From Polynucleobacter sp. UB-Piko-W3 (GTDB lineage: Bacteria > Pseudomonadota > Gammaproteobacteria > Burkholderiales > Burkholderiaceae), in assembly GCF_018881635.1 (NCBI RefSeq), contig NZ_JACVPY010000002.1, positions 953,545 through 1,017,544 on the forward strand: DNA of 64,000 bases, given 5' to 3'. Each line of letters starts with the position of its first letter. Position 1 is the first letter of the stretch. The notes under the pieces were generated by a model that saw nothing but the letters and a program-made list of their open reading frames with translations, was not told where the DNA came from and did not search any database. The position numbers and the translations under genes are program-made. Positions 63,446 to 64,000 of the stretch are shown here, in pieces.

Positions 63446-64000
63446 CTATAGACTGCGTGACTTACGCTTGAGTTTTTTGACTTCATTGAGCAGTTCTTGA
63501 CGCTCTGAGTCATTCAGAGTGTCGCTGCCATCTAAGCGGCGTGCGCCATCGAAGCGCTTATCCCAATACAGACTCCCAAGATCATCGACACGAACAGTGG
63601 TGCCCTTGGATGGAGAGTGAATAAATTTATTGTCGCCAACGTAAATACCCACGTGGGAAAAAGTTAAACGCATCGTGTTAAAAAATACGAGATCACCTGG
63701 TTGCAACTCATCACGATTTATAGGCTTACCAACACGGCTCATCTGTGTTGATTTACGCGGTAGCAAAAATCCAAGTTTGTCTTTGAAAACATAACCCACA
63801 AAACTACTGCCGTCTAAGCCAGACTGAGGTAATTCAGTATCTGAACGATAGCGTACCCCAATGACTTCCATAGCGCGATCAATCAGCTCTTCTGATTTTC
63901 CAGAGACGCTATCCACCAAGCGATCAGATACGCGGTAGAGATAAGAGCGTCCAGCTTGAAACATGCTTTCTTTGGGAACCACTGCTTCTGCAGTGGCGTC
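63446..64000 (-). CDS. NlpC/P60-family protein, partial, catalytic Cys missing
   Basis: The gene runs off the window: the frame is open from a GTG at 63982 to position 64000 and its true start lies beyond. The domain (about 35-160 of the visible part) has the family's secondary motifs (LQPGDLVFFNTM, FSHVGIYVGDNKFIHSPSKG), including the catalytic His. The catalytic Cys motif, normally DCSG, reads Asp-Gly-Ser-Ser (in SGLDGSSFVGYVF). A Gly replaces the nucleophile, so cell-wall peptidase activity is unlikely. It may be a binding or regulatory relative. Confidence 0.8.
   Translation of the reverse strand, partial: DATAEAVVPKESMFQAGRSYLYRVSDRLVDSVSGKSEELIDRAMEVIGVRYRSDTELPQSGLDGSSFVGYVFKDKLGFLLPRKSTQMSRVGKPINRDELQPGDLVFFNTMRLTFSHVGIYVGDNKFIHSPSKGTTVRVDDLGSLYWDKRFDGARRLDGSDTLNDSERQELLNEVKKLKRKSRSL

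Noticed and set aside
1-64000. tRNA, rRNA, insertion sequences, prophage genes and CRISPR arrays
   Set aside because: I looked on both strands for cloverleaf-like sequences, transposase motifs and regularly spaced repeats and saw none I could support.

Overview
The window looks like a chromosomal segment of a freshwater betaproteobacterium of the Burkholderiaceae. Polynucleobacter is my best guess. The reasons are moderate AT-rich composition, the scpB-rluB-rimP-nusA-infB-rbfA-truB-typA order, and compact operons with many 1-4 nt overlaps. I could not run a database search, so the genus is an inference.

Layout. (1) 1-28.6 kb is a flagellar island. A leftward operon fliF-G-H-I-J-K-L-M-N-O-P sits beside a rightward fleS-fleR-fliE unit. 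Then come a leftward flhX-like gene with a second fliK-like gene, fliD-fliS, flaG and fliC, and a rightward giant flagellin (850 aa). Rightward flhA-flhF-flhG-like-fliA and leftward flgM-flgN follow. (2) 28.6-36.5 kb is one long leftward operon ending in flgA. It encodes a CheA-like protein without visible kinase residues, a receptor-like membrane protein, a CheW-like protein, a PDZ membrane protein, a membrane coiled-coil protein, a YcgR-type c-di-GMP effector and a secreted protein. This is the most unusual part of the window. (3) 36.5-40.3 kb holds rpoN and a leftward operon ending in a diguanylate cyclase. (4) 40.3-46.7 kb is a cell-shape/cytoskeleton-like island with three bactofilins, a RodZ-like protein and several small membrane proteins, followed by a Sel1-repeat protein. 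(5) 46.7-51.2 kb holds an FMN glutamate-synthase-like protein and an ars operon (arsR, arsC, ACR3 pump, RluA-type pseudouridine synthase). (6) 51.2-61.8 kb is the translation/ribosome-maturation operon with scpB and rluB. (7) 61.9-64 kb holds a patatin-like lipoprotein, a BrnT/BrnA toxin-antitoxin pair under a 21-bp perfect inverted repeat, and an NlpC/P60-like protein lacking the catalytic Cys that runs off the window.

How the parts work together. RpoN, the FleS/FleR two-component pair, FliA (sigma-28) and FlgM form a recognisable sigma-54/sigma-28 flagellar cascade. Both flagellin genes carry sigma-28-like promoters with the same 16-nt spacing. A 15-mer and a 13-bp palindrome recur exactly in the fliF/fleS divergent region and upstream of flhA, suggesting one regulator acting on both. 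Secreted SapE-like proteins lie beside both the diguanylate cyclase and the YcgR homologue, which suggests that motility, surface features and c-di-GMP are wired together here. No tRNA, rRNA, insertion sequence, prophage or CRISPR array was seen.
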